64,000 bases of DNA from Pseudomonadota bacterium (GTDB taxonomy: Bacteria > Pseudomonadota > Alphaproteobacteria > Rhizobiales > Xanthobacteraceae), in the NCBI GenBank assembly GCA_023451825.1, contig JAEXYA010000014.1, forward strand, positions 1 through 64,000. Reading direction: 5' to 3'. Positions 47,806 to 56,641 of this stretch are shown here, piece by piece. Position 1 is the first letter of the stretch. Each line of letters opens with the position of its first letter. The translations under genes and the position numbers were made by a program. Under the pieces are notes generated by a model. That model worked only from the letters and a program-made list of their open reading frames with translations. It was not told the origin of the DNA and did no database searches.

Positions 47806-48714
47806 ATGAATCAGGGTGCACCAGCGGAAATCGGACAGCGCTTCAGTGACGATGGCCTGTCGGCGTTGCTGAGGCCCACCCGGCTGACCGAGGTCGTCGA
47901 TATCGGCGCCAACCCGATCGATGGTGACCCTCCCTATAAGAGCATGATGCTGCAGAAGCTCTGCCGGGTGACTGGATTCGATCCGCATCCGGCTGCGATT
48001 GCCGAGCTCGCCAAGCACAAAAATCCGCTTGAGACCTACCTGCCCTATGCCGTCGGCGACGGCGGCGAACACGTGCTCAATATCTGTCGCGGCATAGGTT
48101 TCGCCAGTCTACTGCAGCCGGATGCCAAGACTCTGACGCATTTTCCGAATTTTACCGAACTCGGTCGTGTCATCCAACAGCTGCCGCTGCAGACCCGCCG
48201 CCTCGACGATATTACTGAGATCGCAGCTATCGACCTGTTGAAGATCGACATCCAGGGCGGCGAGTTGTCAGTGTTCCAGAATGGCCGCACCGCGCTGGCC
48301 AAGGCCGTCGCCATTCAGACCGAAGTGTCATTCGTTCCGCTTTACAAGAACCAGCCAGCGTTCGGCGATATCGATCTGGAGATGCGCGCGCTCGGCTTCG
48401 TTCCGCACGCCTTCACCGCGATCAACAAGAAGATGATCGCGCCCATGCTCGGCCCCGATCCCGCCGCGGCGATCAATCAGTTGGTCGAAGCCGATGTCGT
48501 CTATGTCCGCAATTTCATCGATGCCGAGACGATGGACAATGAGCAGCTCAAGCATCTCGCGCTGATCGCGCATCATTGCTACGGCTCATTTGATCTTGCC
48601 CTGAATTGTATCCATCACCTCGTTGCGCGCGGCGCAATTCTGCAGGACGGCAAGAACCGCTATGTGGGCCTGCTGCAGGCACAGCGACCGAAAGTGGCGG
48701 CGACCAGGCTTTAA
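47806..48714 (+). CDS. FkbM-family SAM-dependent methyltransferase
   Basis: 302-residue (317 if started at ATG 47761) methyltransferase of the FkbM / Methyltransf_21 family. The SAM site is VVDIGANPIDGDPPYKSM with the acidic residue in GFDPHPAAI; DLLKIDIQGGELSVFQNG is the family hallmark. The choice of start is open because neither ATG has a good ribosome site. FkbM proteins methylate sugars or small molecules, but there are no glycan genes next to it, so the substrate is unknown. Confidence 0.85.
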   Translation: MNQGAPAEIGQRFSDDGLSALLRPTRLTEVVDIGANPIDGDPPYKSMMLQKLCRVTGFDPHPAAIAELAKHKNPLETYLPYAVGDGGEHVLNICRGIGFASLLQPDAKTLTHFPNFTELGRVIQQLPLQTRRLDDITEIAAIDLLKIDIQGGELSVFQNGRTALAKAVAIQTEVSFVPLYKNQPAFGDIDLEMRALGFVPHAFTAINKKMIAPMLGPDPAAAINQLVEADVVYVRNFIDAETMDNEQLKHLALIAHHCYGSFDLALNCIHHLVARGAILQDGKNRYVGLLQAQRPKVAATRL

Positions 48715-48813
48715 ACGCCTGCCGATAGCGCGTAATATCGCAAAAGCGCCTCTTCACGCGCCCCATCACGCTTTCTCGCCCTGCCACTACGGGACTGTCC
48801 TGCGGGTTCAACC

Positions 48814-49785
48814 ATGCTTTCTCGGCGTCGCCTTTTCCTGACGGCCGGCCTGGCCGTCGCTTGCCCGGCGGTGCTGCGCGCTGCACCGTTGAAACTGCGG
48901 CTGGCCCATGGCTTGCCGGTGACACACCCCGTGCATCCGGCCATGCAGCATTTCGCCGATCTAGCCCGCGAGCGTTCCCAGGGAGAGCTGGACATCGCGC
49001 TATTCGCCGACGGTCAACTGGGGCAGGAAAGCGACCTCATTTCGCAGGTACAGGCCGGCAAGCTCGATTTTCTGAAAGTCAGCGCCAGCCTGTTGGAGCG
49101 CTTCAATCCCGCTTACAAAGTGCTGAACTTGCCCTTCACCTTCCGGGATCGCGCGCATTGGCTGCGCGTCACCAGCGCTGACGTCGGCCGCGACATTCTC
49201 GCGACGACGAGGTCGGCCGGCCTGGTCGGCCTGACCTATTACGATGCCGGTGCACGTAGTTTTTACGGCAACAAACCGATCAATCATCCTGACGATCTCA
49301 AGGGCATGAAGATCCGAATCCAGCCCTCGGAGACCATGACGAAGCTGCTGCAGCTATTCGGCGCCGAAGGCATCGAGCTCGCGTGGAGCAATGTCTATGT
49401 CGCGCTCAAGTCGGGCGTCGTGGATGGCGCCGAGAACAGCGTTGTCGCCCTCATCGTGGGCCGCCACGGCGAAGTGGCAACGCATTATTCCTTTGACGAA
49501 CACACCATGATTCCCGACGTGCTCCTGGTGGGAGCCGAGCGGATGAACGCGTTCACCCCGCGCCAACGCGACGTGTTGCGCGAGGCCGCGATGGCTTCGT
49601 ATCATCACATGAACAAGCTATGGGAGGCCTTCGAAGCGAAGGCACGCGCCGAAGTTCTACAAATGGGGGTGACCTTTGTCCGCCCTGATAAGGCGCCCTT
49701 CATCGAGAAGGCCGCGCCCCTCGCCGACATCTATGCCGGCGAGGATGCATCGCGTGTCTTGCTGCGGCGGATCGCGCAGGCTTGA
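48814..49785 (+). CDS. TRAP transporter binding protein (DctP family), orphan
   Basis: 323-residue periplasmic solute receptor. A Tat-like signal (SRRRLFLTAGLAVACPAV) precedes the mature chain. Family features: LRLAHGLPVTHPVHPAM, ADGQLGQESDLISQVQAG, the carboxylate-binding arginine region GMKIRIQPSETM and YVALKSGVVDGAEN. The substrate is probably an organic acid. No DctQ or DctM membrane genes are adjacent, so it must work with a transporter encoded elsewhere or serve as a sensor. Confidence 0.93.
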   Translation: MLSRRRLFLTAGLAVACPAVLRAAPLKLRLAHGLPVTHPVHPAMQHFADLARERSQGELDIALFADGQLGQESDLISQVQAGKLDFLKVSASLLERFNPAYKVLNLPFTFRDRAHWLRVTSADVGRDILATTRSAGLVGLTYYDAGARSFYGNKPINHPDDLKGMKIRIQPSETMTKLLQLFGAEGIELAWSNVYVALKSGVVDGAENSVVALIVGRHGEVATHYSFDEHTMIPDVLLVGAERMNAFTPRQRDVLREAAMASYHHMNKLWEAFEAKARAEVLQMGVTFVRPDKAPFIEKAAPLADIYAGEDASRVLLRRIAQA

Positions 49786-49789
49786 CGGC

Positions 49790-50269
49790 TTACTTCACGC
49801 CGAGCAATTCGACGTCGAAGATCAGTGTCGCATTCGGCGGAATAACGCCGCCCGCGCCACGCGCGCCGTAGCCGAGATCCGGCGGAATGATCAGCGTACG
49901 CTTGCCGCCGACCTTCATGGTGGCAACGCCTTCGTCCCACCCCTTGATCACGCGGCCGGCGCCGATCGGGAATTCAAACGGTTCGTTGCGATCGACCGAG
50001 GAGTCGAATTTCTTGGTCTTCTGGCCGTTCTCATAGAGCCAGCCGGTATAGTGCATCACGCAAGTCTGGCCGCGCGCCGGGGTCGCGCCGGTGCCGACCT
50101 GGGTGTCTTCGATCTTGAGGCCTGAAGCTGTGGTCATGGTTTTTCCTGCGGCTGGCGCCGGTTTGGTTTGAGCGATGGCTGGGGATTGCGAGACATCGGA
50201 GATTGCAGAAGTCGTAATCGCGCCGAGAGCAATGGCCGAAACGGCGATGGCGCGGGAAAGGCTTCTCAT
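49790..50269 (-). CDS. Secreted FKBP-type peptidyl-prolyl isomerase
   Basis: 159 residues. Signal peptide (LSRAIAVSAIALGAITTSAI) then a low-complexity linker and a single FKBP domain: TASGLKIEDTQVGTGATPAR, VMHYTGWLYENGQK, FDSSVDRNEPFEFPIGAGRV, GWDEGVATMKVGGKRTLIIP, LGYGARGAGGVIPPNATLIF. The active-site residues Tyr, Phe, Asp, Trp-equivalent and Tyr are present, so it should be an active folding catalyst in the periplasm. It converges on the TRAP gene with a 4-base gap. Confidence 0.95.
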   Translation of the reverse strand: MRSLSRAIAVSAIALGAITTSAISDVSQSPAIAQTKPAPAAGKTMTTASGLKIEDTQVGTGATPARGQTCVMHYTGWLYENGQKTKKFDSSVDRNEPFEFPIGAGRVIKGWDEGVATMKVGGKRTLIIPPDLGYGARGAGGVIPPNATLIFDVELLGVK

Positions 50270-50354
50270 ATTGTGTCCTGCATGCTGGATGAGCGGGACA
50301 GCAGCTATGCCCCGTCACCGCGCCCGGATGCAAGGGCTTGATCGCAGCGGCTGA

Positions 50355-50525
50355 TCAGTGAGGCTGGCTGGCATTGTGCGCCAGTCGCTCTTTGAAGTTT
50401 TGCAAAAGACGGTCGGCCAGGGCTTCAGCACCGACAGCGGTCATCTCCGGCCGGTCTTCGCCTTGAAACGCGCTCATCGGCTTGGGCAAGAGGTTGCGAA
50501 TAACGCGATCGATAGCTGCCTGCAT
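50355..50525 (-). CDS. Small uncharacterised 56-residue protein
   Basis: Short frame found by reading the minus strand. It encodes 56 residues starting MQAAIDRVIRNLLPKPMSAF and ending RLAHNASQPH. A GGGAG Shine-Dalgarno sequence lies about 9 bases upstream of the ATG, and composition is normal for a soluble, largely helical protein (AEALADRLLQNFKERL). No signal peptide, no membrane segment, no family I recognise. It lies 85 bases upstream of the FKBP gene on the same strand and could be its operon partner. Confidence 0.6.
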   Translation of the reverse strand: MQAAIDRVIRNLLPKPMSAFQGEDRPEMTAVGAEALADRLLQNFKERLAHNASQPH

Positions 50526-50921
50526 GAAGATACTCCCAGTAGCTATTGCAAACCCCTGGCCGAGGCCAAGGTTCCGGTCAGTCGCCGCGGCCGTGGTTGA
50601 GGTTCAGTGTCGCAGCACGAAACCTGGGCCGCCGGTCGCCGAGGACGGCGTCATCAAGCTGCTTCTTTCGTGGCAAATTGCGGACGGTTGCGTGTCGGAC
50701 TTTTGAAACCGGCGTGCCGAGCCATATCTGCTCGTTTCCGGGCCTCCCTCCCGGATTACCCCATAGGGTCGGCACGCAATGCAGATTTTCGCAATTTGTT
50801 GATGCATCGGCGGCTCACGCCATGTAAACCGCAGCAGAGTTTCGGCCCGTCCGGATTTGCCCGACGTGCGGCCGAGACCAACCCAACCAACCTTTAAAGA
50901 GAAAGCGACAAGGCCTCGTTC
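50526..50921 (+). promoter_or_regulatory. Long leader before the DUF6481 gene, with a large stem
   Basis: About 396 bases without a supported gene. A perfect 9-bp inverted repeat GCGTGCCGA (50712-50720) / TCGGCACGC (50769-50777) encloses a second small stem CCGGG / CCCGG. It lies about 145 bases before the DUF6481 ATG and could be a structured 5' leader, a terminator remnant or a small RNA. The promoter for the 50355-50525 gene should be at the left end. Confidence 0.4.
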
Positions 50922-51269
50922 ATGAGCGGATTCAAATCACCCAGCTTCGCCGACCGTCAAAAGGCCGCTCAGGACGCACGCAAGAATATTTTGGCCAAGT
51001 TCAAAGCCGCGCCGGGCGCCGATGATCCCGAGGTGAAGGCCCGTATGGCCGAGCGTGCGGCGCAGGCTGCCGCCCAGGCCGAGAAGAAAGCCGCCCGGGA
51101 AGCTGAAAAGGCCGCCGAAAAGGCTCGCGCGGCCGAAGAGGCTGCCGCAGAGATCGCCCGTCTTGCGCGCGAGAAGGAAGAAGCCGAAGCCGCCAAGGCG
51201 AATCTGGAAGCTGAGCAAAAGGCCGCCCGTGACGCGCGTTATGCCGCGCGAAAGGCTCGCAAGAAGTAA
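50922..51269 (+). CDS. DUF6481 family helical Ala/Lys/Glu-rich protein
   Basis: 115-residue, highly charged protein predicted to be one long helix or coiled coil (repeats such as RAAQAAAQAEKKAAREAEKA). The N-terminal MSGFKSPSFADRQKAAQDAR is the conserved part of the DUF6481 family found in Rhizobiales and sphingomonads. No membrane segment. Function unknown. It is a single-gene unit with a long leader and ends in a good terminator at 51290-51320. Confidence 0.85.
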   Translation: MSGFKSPSFADRQKAAQDARKNILAKFKAAPGADDPEVKARMAERAAQAAAQAEKKAAREAEKAAEKARAAEEAAAEIARLAREKEEAEAAKANLEAEQKAARDARYAARKARKK

Positions 51270-51289
51270 TAATTTACCTGCGACTGATG

Positions 51290-51320
51290 AACGGGCTGGT
51301 GCTCAGGCGCCAGCCCGTTT
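51290..51320. terminator. Terminator after DUF6481
   Basis: Stem AACGGGCTGG / CCAGCCCGTT with a 10-base loop followed by TGTCGTT. It sits between convergent genes and probably ends both transcripts, the other being HMG-CoA lyase. Confidence 0.8.
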
Positions 51321-51325
51321 GTCGT

Positions 51326-52231
51326 TCAGCACTGCGATTTGGCCTTGGCATTCAGCGCGGCCGCCACGCGGCTGACCGGCGGACGACCAATGACCTGGCT
51401 GATCCCGTTGGTCGCGGCTAGCAGTTTGGCCATATCCACGCCCGTGTCGATGCCCATCCCCTCGAGCATGTAGACGACATCCTCGGTCCCGACATTGCCC
51501 GTAGCGCCTGGCGCGTAAGGGCAGCCGCCAAGGCCGCCAGCCGCACTGTCGATGACCCGGCAGCCCTGTTCCAGCCCCGCATAGATATTGGCCAGCGCCT
51601 GGCCATAGGTATCATGGAAATGCATCGCGAGCCGGTCCATCGCGACGCTGCCAGAGACGGCCCGGAGTAATTCGCGCGCCTTGGTCGGCGTGCCCACGCC
51701 GATGGTGTCACCGAGCGAGACCTCGTAGCAGCCGAGATCGGACAGCGTCTTGGCGACATCCACCACAGCCTTAGGCGCGACCTCGCTGTCATAGGGGCAG
51801 CCGAGCACGCAGGAGATATAGCCGCGCACCTTGATGCCATCCGCCTTGGCGCGCTCGATCACTGGCTTGAAGCGCTCGATGGACTCGGCGACCGTGCAAT
51901 TGATATTGGCGCGCGAAAATCCCTCGGACGCCGACGCAAACACGGCGATGACCTTGGCGCCGACGGCCTTCGCGCCCTCATAGCCTTTCTCGTTCGGCAC
52001 CAGCACGTGGAATTCGCCCGGCAGATCGCTGACGCCACGAAACACCTCGTCCGAGCCCTGCATCTTCGGCACGGCTTTGGGCGATACGAAAGAGCCGACC
52101 TCGATCGTGTGCAGACCGGCGTCGAACAGGCCGCGCGAGAAAGCGATGCGGTCGGCGACGCTGACCTGCGCCTTTTCGTTCTGTAGGCCGTCACGCGGGC
52201 CGACTTCGATGATGCGGACTTGATCGCTCAT
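51326..52231 (-). CDS. mvaB: Hydroxymethylglutaryl-CoA lyase
   Basis: 301-residue TIM-barrel lyase that splits HMG-CoA into acetyl-CoA and acetoacetate, the last step of leucine and isovalerate breakdown. IIEVGPRDGLQNEK at the N-terminus, the His-x-His metal ligands in AMHFHDTYGQA, and the catalytic-loop cysteine in GGLGGCPYAPGATGNVGTED are all intact. ATG 52231 lies 17 bases after the carboxylase alpha gene. It is the last gene of the catabolic operon. Confidence 0.95.
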   Translation of the reverse strand: MSDQVRIIEVGPRDGLQNEKAQVSVADRIAFSRGLFDAGLHTIEVGSFVSPKAVPKMQGSDEVFRGVSDLPGEFHVLVPNEKGYEGAKAVGAKVIAVFASASEGFSRANINCTVAESIERFKPVIERAKADGIKVRGYISCVLGCPYDSEVAPKAVVDVAKTLSDLGCYEVSLGDTIGVGTPTKARELLRAVSGSVAMDRLAMHFHDTYGQALANIYAGLEQGCRVIDSAAGGLGGCPYAPGATGNVGTEDVVYMLEGMGIDTGVDMAKLLAATNGISQVIGRPPVSRVAAALNAKAKSQC

Positions 52232-52248
52232 AGGCACTCCAAAAATTC

Positions 52249-54246
52249 TCAATCCGCCGCCGGCTCGATTTCAGCAAGCTCTGCGCCTTCGCCGACGACG
52301 TCACCGACCTTGCATTTAATCTGCTTCAGCACGCCCGCAAAGGGCGCGCGCAAAGTCTGCTCCATCTTCATCACTTCCAGCGTGAGAATGGCGGCGCCCT
52401 TCTCCAGCGTCGCGCCCTCCTCGGCCAAAAGCGCCACAACCGTGCCGGGTAGCGGAGCGACGATCTTGTCTTCGCCAGTCGCTTCCTCGTCATCGCCGCC
52501 GAACGGATCGACCCAATGCAGGTCGAACCGGCCATTGCGGGTCCGCACATAGAGTTCATGGCCTTCGACAATGCCCGTGATGCGCGACCGCACGCCATCG
52601 AGCGTCAAGTCGATCATGCCGTCATCCGCGGATGTGGCTGCATAGGCCAGTTCGCGATCGCCAGTGACGATCATCGATGCACCGCTGCCATAGCGCAGTG
52701 TCACCGGCCATTCGTCCGGCCCGCGCTTGAACTTGAACAGGCGATGACGGCGGCCAACGGGCATCCAGCCGGCGGTTTGCCACGGCGAGCGTGCATCGCC
52801 CTCTGCCGCCTGCTCGCTGGCCACGATCGCCGCAACAGCTGCCGCCAGTTCGAGATCGCTGATGGCCGTGGCGCTCGTTGTGAGCGCGCTCAGTTCGCGC
52901 TCGATAAACCCAGTCGTGACATTGTTGGCGCGCACGTCGGGATGCGTCACCAGTTTCGACAGAAACGCCGTGTTGGTGACGATGCCGCGAATGTCGGTCT
53001 CATCCAGCGCGCGGCCGAGGGCGTCGATGGCCGTGGCCCGCGTGGGCGCCCAGGTGATGATTTTGGCCAGCATCGCGTCGTAATTCGGCGACACCAAATC
53101 GCCGGCGCGATAGCCGGAATCGATGCGCAAACCGCCGATTTGGTGCGGCATTCTCCAGGCAGAAATGCGGCCGACCGAAGGCATGAAATTCTTGTCGGGA
53201 TTTTCCGCATAGACCCGCGCCTCAATGGCGTGGCCGTTCAGCTTGATCTGATCCTGCGTCATCGGCAATGTTTCACCGAAGGCAACGCGGAGCTGCCATT
53301 CGACCAGATCGACACCGGTGATCAGTTCCGTGACCGGATGCTCGACTTGCAGGCGGGTGTTCATCTCGATGAAGAACACATCCTTGCCGTCGGACACGAA
53401 TTCGATGGTGCCCGCACCGACATAGTTCACCGCCCCAGCTGCTTTTCGCGCAGCGGCACAGACGGCTTCCCGCTGGGTGTCATCGAGCGTCGGGGACGGC
53501 GCTTCCTCAATCACCTTCTGATGCCGGCGCTGCAGGGTGCATTCGCGCTCGAACAGCGAAACCAGGTTGCCGTGGCTGTCGCCGATCACCTGCACTTCGA
53601 TATGGCGGGGATTATCGACATATTTTTCGATCAGCATACGATCGTCGCCGAACGCCGCCTTGGCCTCGCGCTTGGCGCTGACGATCGCCGGAGCAAGCTC
53701 CTCAGCCGCGCGCACCACGCGCATGCCACGGCCGCCGCCGCCGGCCGATGCTTTCACCAGAACCGGATAGCCGATCCTGTTAGCGGCATTCGCCAGCGTG
53801 TCGTCGTCCTGCGCGTCGCCGTGATAGCCGGGCACCAGCGGCACGCCGGCTTTTTCCATCAGCGCCTTGGAGCCCGACTTCGAGCCCATGGCGGTGATCA
53901 TATCGGCGGTCGGGCCGACAAAGATCAGTCCGGCATCGGCGCAGGCCTGTGCGAATTCGGCGCTCTCGGAAAGAAAACCGTAGCCGGGATGGATCGCCTC
54001 GGCGCCGCTGCTCTTTGCAGCCGCCAGAATGCGCGGAATGTTGAGATAGCTGTCGCTCGCGCGCGCGGGGCCGATCAGCACGGCCTCATCGGCTTCGGCC
54101 ACATGGAGCGCATTGGCATCGGCCTCCGAATAAACCGCGACGGTGCGCAGCCCCATGGTGCGTGCGGTACGGATCACGCGGCAGGCGATCTCGCCGCGAT
54201 TGGCAATGAGAAGCGTACGGAAACGGCGATAGATGGCTTTGGTCAT
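52249..54246 (-). CDS. mccA: 3-methylcrotonyl-CoA-type carboxylase, biotin-carboxylase/BCCP subunit
   Basis: 665-residue biotin-dependent subunit: ATP-grasp biotin carboxylase at the N-terminus (FRTLLIANRGEIACRVIRTA, then KASAGGGGRGMRVV and EMNTRLQVEHPVTE) and a C-terminal biotinyl domain with Lys627 in EVMKMEQ. It carboxylates biotin for the beta subunit encoded 10 bases upstream. The neighbouring HMG-CoA lyase makes 3-methylcrotonyl-CoA the likely substrate (leucine route), but the closely related geranyl-CoA carboxylase cannot be excluded by reading alone. Confidence 0.93.
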   Translation of the reverse strand: MTKAIYRRFRTLLIANRGEIACRVIRTARTMGLRTVAVYSEADANALHVAEADEAVLIGPARASDSYLNIPRILAAAKSSGAEAIHPGYGFLSESAEFAQACADAGLIFVGPTADMITAMGSKSGSKALMEKAGVPLVPGYHGDAQDDDTLANAANRIGYPVLVKASAGGGGRGMRVVRAAEELAPAIVSAKREAKAAFGDDRMLIEKYVDNPRHIEVQVIGDSHGNLVSLFERECTLQRRHQKVIEEAPSPTLDDTQREAVCAAARKAAGAVNYVGAGTIEFVSDGKDVFFIEMNTRLQVEHPVTELITGVDLVEWQLRVAFGETLPMTQDQIKLNGHAIEARVYAENPDKNFMPSVGRISAWRMPHQIGGLRIDSGYRAGDLVSPNYDAMLAKIITWAPTRATAIDALGRALDETDIRGIVTNTAFLSKLVTHPDVRANNVTTGFIERELSALTTSATAISDLELAAAVAAIVASEQAAEGDARSPWQTAGWMPVGRRHRLFKFKRGPDEWPVTLRYGSGASMIVTGDRELAYAATSADDGMIDLTLDGVRSRITGIVEGHELYVRTRNGRFDLHWVDPFGGDDEEATGEDKIVAPLPGTVVALLAEEGATLEKGAAILTLEVMKMEQTLRAPFAGVLKQIKCKVGDVVGEGAELAEIEPAAD

Positions 54247-54256
54247 GATGATCGCC

Positions 54257-55861
54257 TCACATCCGGAACAGGCCAAAGCGCGTCGGCTCGACCGGCGCGT
54301 TGGCAGAGGCAGACAGGCCGAGGCCCAGCACAAGACGCGTATCGGCGGGATCGATCACGCCGTCATCCCACAGCCGCGCTGTCGCATGATACGGGCTGCC
54401 CTGCGTCTCGAACTGGTCGCGTGTCGGCTTGCGGAAGGCTTCCTCTTCCTCGGTCGACCACGTCTCGCCCTTGGCCTCGATATTGTCGCGGCGAAGCTGG
54501 CTCAGCACCATGGCCGCCTGCTCGCCGCCCATGACGGAGATGCGGGCATTGGGCCACATCCACAAGAAACGCGGTGAGTAGGCACGGCCGCACATGCCGT
54601 AATTGCCGGCGCCATAGGAGCCGCCGACCACCACGGTGAATTTCGGCACGGCGGCGGTGGCCACTGCCGTCACCAGCTTGGCGCCGTCGCGCGCGATGCC
54701 GCCGGCCTCGTATTTCTTGCCGACCATGAAGCCGGTGATGTTCTGCAAAAACACCAGCGGGATGTTACGCTGGCAGCAGAGTTCGATGAAATGCGCGCCC
54801 TTCAGCGAGCTCTCGCTGAACAGGATGCCGTTATTGGCGATGATGCCGACCGGAAAACCCCAGATATGCGCGAAGCCACAGATCAGTGTGGTGCCGTAGA
54901 GCTTCTTGAACTCGTCGAATTCGGAGCCATCGACGATACGCGCGATGATGTCATGCATATCGAACGGCTTGCGCTGATCTGCAGGAATGACACCGTAGAG
55001 TTCGTCAGCCGCATAAAGCGGATCGCGGACTGGCTGCAGATTCCAGGCCGCGCGCTGCGTCGGCTTGAACGTCGCCGCGATTTCTCGCGCGAGGCCGATG
55101 GCATGCGCATCGTTCTGTGCATAGTGATCGGTGACGCCGGACTGGCGCGAATGAACATCGGCGCCGCCGAGTTCCTCCGCAGTCACCACCTCGCCTGTCG
55201 CCGCCTTCACCAGCGGCGGACCGCCGAGGAAGATGGTGCCCTGGTTGCGCACGATGATGCTCTCGTCGGACATCGCCGGCACATAGGCGCCGCCTGCGGT
55301 GCATGACCCCATCACCACCGCGATCTGCGGAATGCCCTGTGCGGACATCTGCGCCTGATTGTAGAAGATGCGACCGAAATGGCGCTCGTCGGGAAACAGG
55401 TCGTCCTGCAGCGGCAGGAACGCGCCGCCGGAATCCACCATATAGATACACGGAAGATTGTTCTGCCGCGCGATGTCCTGCGCGCGCAGATGCTTCTTCA
55501 CCGTCATCGGATAATAGGTACCGCCTTTGATGGTCGCATCATTGGCGATGATCATGCATTCGCGGCCTGACACCCGGCCGATGCCGGTCACGATGCTGGC
55601 GGAATGCACGTCGCCGCCATAGAGGCCATTGGCGGCCAGCGGCGAGAGTTCGAGAAAGGCCGTGCCGGGATCGATCAGCAGATCGACGCGCTCGCGGGCC
55701 AGCATCTTGCCGCGCGCGGTGTGCTTGGCACGTGCCGCCTCGCCGCCGCCGCCGGCTACCCGCGACAGCCGCTCCTTGAGATCGGAGACAAGTCCCCGCA
55801 TCGCATCGGCATTCTGCGCAAATTCGCTCGAGTCGGGTCTTATCTGTGAAGCAAGTTTCAC
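54257..55861 (-). CDS. mccB: 3-methylcrotonyl-CoA-type carboxylase, carboxyltransferase subunit
   Basis: 534-residue carboxyltransferase. The start is GTG 55861, supported by a GAGAGGAAA ribosome site and by the conserved N-terminus starting immediately. Features: ARGKMLARERVDLLIDPGT, the acyl-CoA site GGAFLPLQDDLFPDERHFGR, GSCTAGGAYVPAMSDES, and the biotin-pocket region FLQNITGFMVG and VVGGSYGAGNYGMCGRAY. Together with the alpha subunit it converts methylcrotonyl-CoA to methylglutaconyl-CoA. It follows the SDR gene by 39 bases. Confidence 0.94.
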   Translation of the reverse strand: MKLASQIRPDSSEFAQNADAMRGLVSDLKERLSRVAGGGGEAARAKHTARGKMLARERVDLLIDPGTAFLELSPLAANGLYGGDVHSASIVTGIGRVSGRECMIIANDATIKGGTYYPMTVKKHLRAQDIARQNNLPCIYMVDSGGAFLPLQDDLFPDERHFGRIFYNQAQMSAQGIPQIAVVMGSCTAGGAYVPAMSDESIIVRNQGTIFLGGPPLVKAATGEVVTAEELGGADVHSRQSGVTDHYAQNDAHAIGLAREIAATFKPTQRAAWNLQPVRDPLYAADELYGVIPADQRKPFDMHDIIARIVDGSEFDEFKKLYGTTLICGFAHIWGFPVGIIANNGILFSESSLKGAHFIELCCQRNIPLVFLQNITGFMVGKKYEAGGIARDGAKLVTAVATAAVPKFTVVVGGSYGAGNYGMCGRAYSPRFLWMWPNARISVMGGEQAAMVLSQLRRDNIEAKGETWSTEEEEAFRKPTRDQFETQGSPYHATARLWDDGVIDPADTRLVLGLGLSASANAPVEPTRFGLFRM

Positions 55862-55900
55862 GCGCGTTTCCTCTCGTCTTCTTGGCAGACGTTACGGCAT

Positions 55901-56641
55901 TCAGGCCGAAACGGTCCGGCGTCGCCGCGGAAAGGCGATGCCGGCGCTATGGGCGGTGGCGCCGCCGTCGACAGGCACGACGGTGCCGGACACGTAGGAC
56001 GCCTGCGGCGAAGCCAGGAACCGGATGACCTCCGCGATTTCCTCCGGCGAGGCCATTCGCTGCTGCGGCAGATGAATGCTCGGCGCGTCGGCATGGCTAT
56101 CGCGAATATCGGCCATCATTGCTGTATCCGTCGGCCCCGGCGCCACGCAGTTCACACGCACGCCATCACGGCTGTAATCCACAGCCCAACTGCGCGTCAA
56201 TGCGACGATCGCCCCCTTGCTGGCGGTATAAGCATCGGACCGCGGCATCGCCCGCAGCGCTGCTACGCTGCTCACCAGAACGATCGCGCCATCCGCCCGT
56301 ATGGCGGGCCGGAATGCGCGGACGGTCAGCATCACACCGGTCAGGTTTACCGCCAGAGTGCGATCCCAGGCTTCTCGGGTGAGCAGCTCCGCCGCATTGT
56401 CGTGGGGACGCAGATTGAGCCCGGCTGCCGGCACCAGCGCGTCAATGGGACCGATCGTCCCGGCCAGCGACAGCAACTGCTCTTCATCGGTCACATCGCA
56501 GGCATGGCAGATTGCGTCCGCGATCGCAGGACGGGTTCTGTCGAGCGCATGGACGACCCAGCCGTCGTTCAGGAAACATTTGGCGGTCGCAAGACCGATA
56601 CCGCCGGCTGCGCCGGTGATGACCACAACAGGTTTTGACAT
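55901..56641 (-). CDS. Short-chain dehydrogenase/reductase (operon with TetR and MCC)
   Basis: 246-residue classical SDR. Cofactor motif TGAAGGIG near the N-terminus, the NNAG-equivalent VPAAGLN, catalytic Ser in VLVSSVAALR and Tyr-x3-Lys in DAYTASKGAI are present. It ends with an unusual Arg-rich tail (FPRRRRTVSA). ATG 56641 shares one base with the tetR stop (TGATG). In this operon it would oxidise or reduce a hydroxyacyl-CoA or alcohol intermediate; the substrate is not evident. Confidence 0.9.
   Translation of the reverse strand: MSKPVVVITGAAGGIGLATAKCFLNDGWVVHALDRTRPAIADAICHACDVTDEEQLLSLAGTIGPIDALVPAAGLNLRPHDNAAELLTREAWDRTLAVNLTGVMLTVRAFRPAIRADGAIVLVSSVAALRAMPRSDAYTASKGAIVALTRSWAVDYSRDGVRVNCVAPGPTDTAMMADIRDSHADAPSIHLPQQRMASPEEIAEVIRFLASPQASYVSGTVVPVDGGATAHSAGIAFPRRRRTVSA

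Noticed and set aside
52516..54534. Plus-strand frame of 672 codons opposite the carboxylase
   Set aside because: Shadow of mccA/mccB; composition rich in Arg, His and Asp and no domain pattern.
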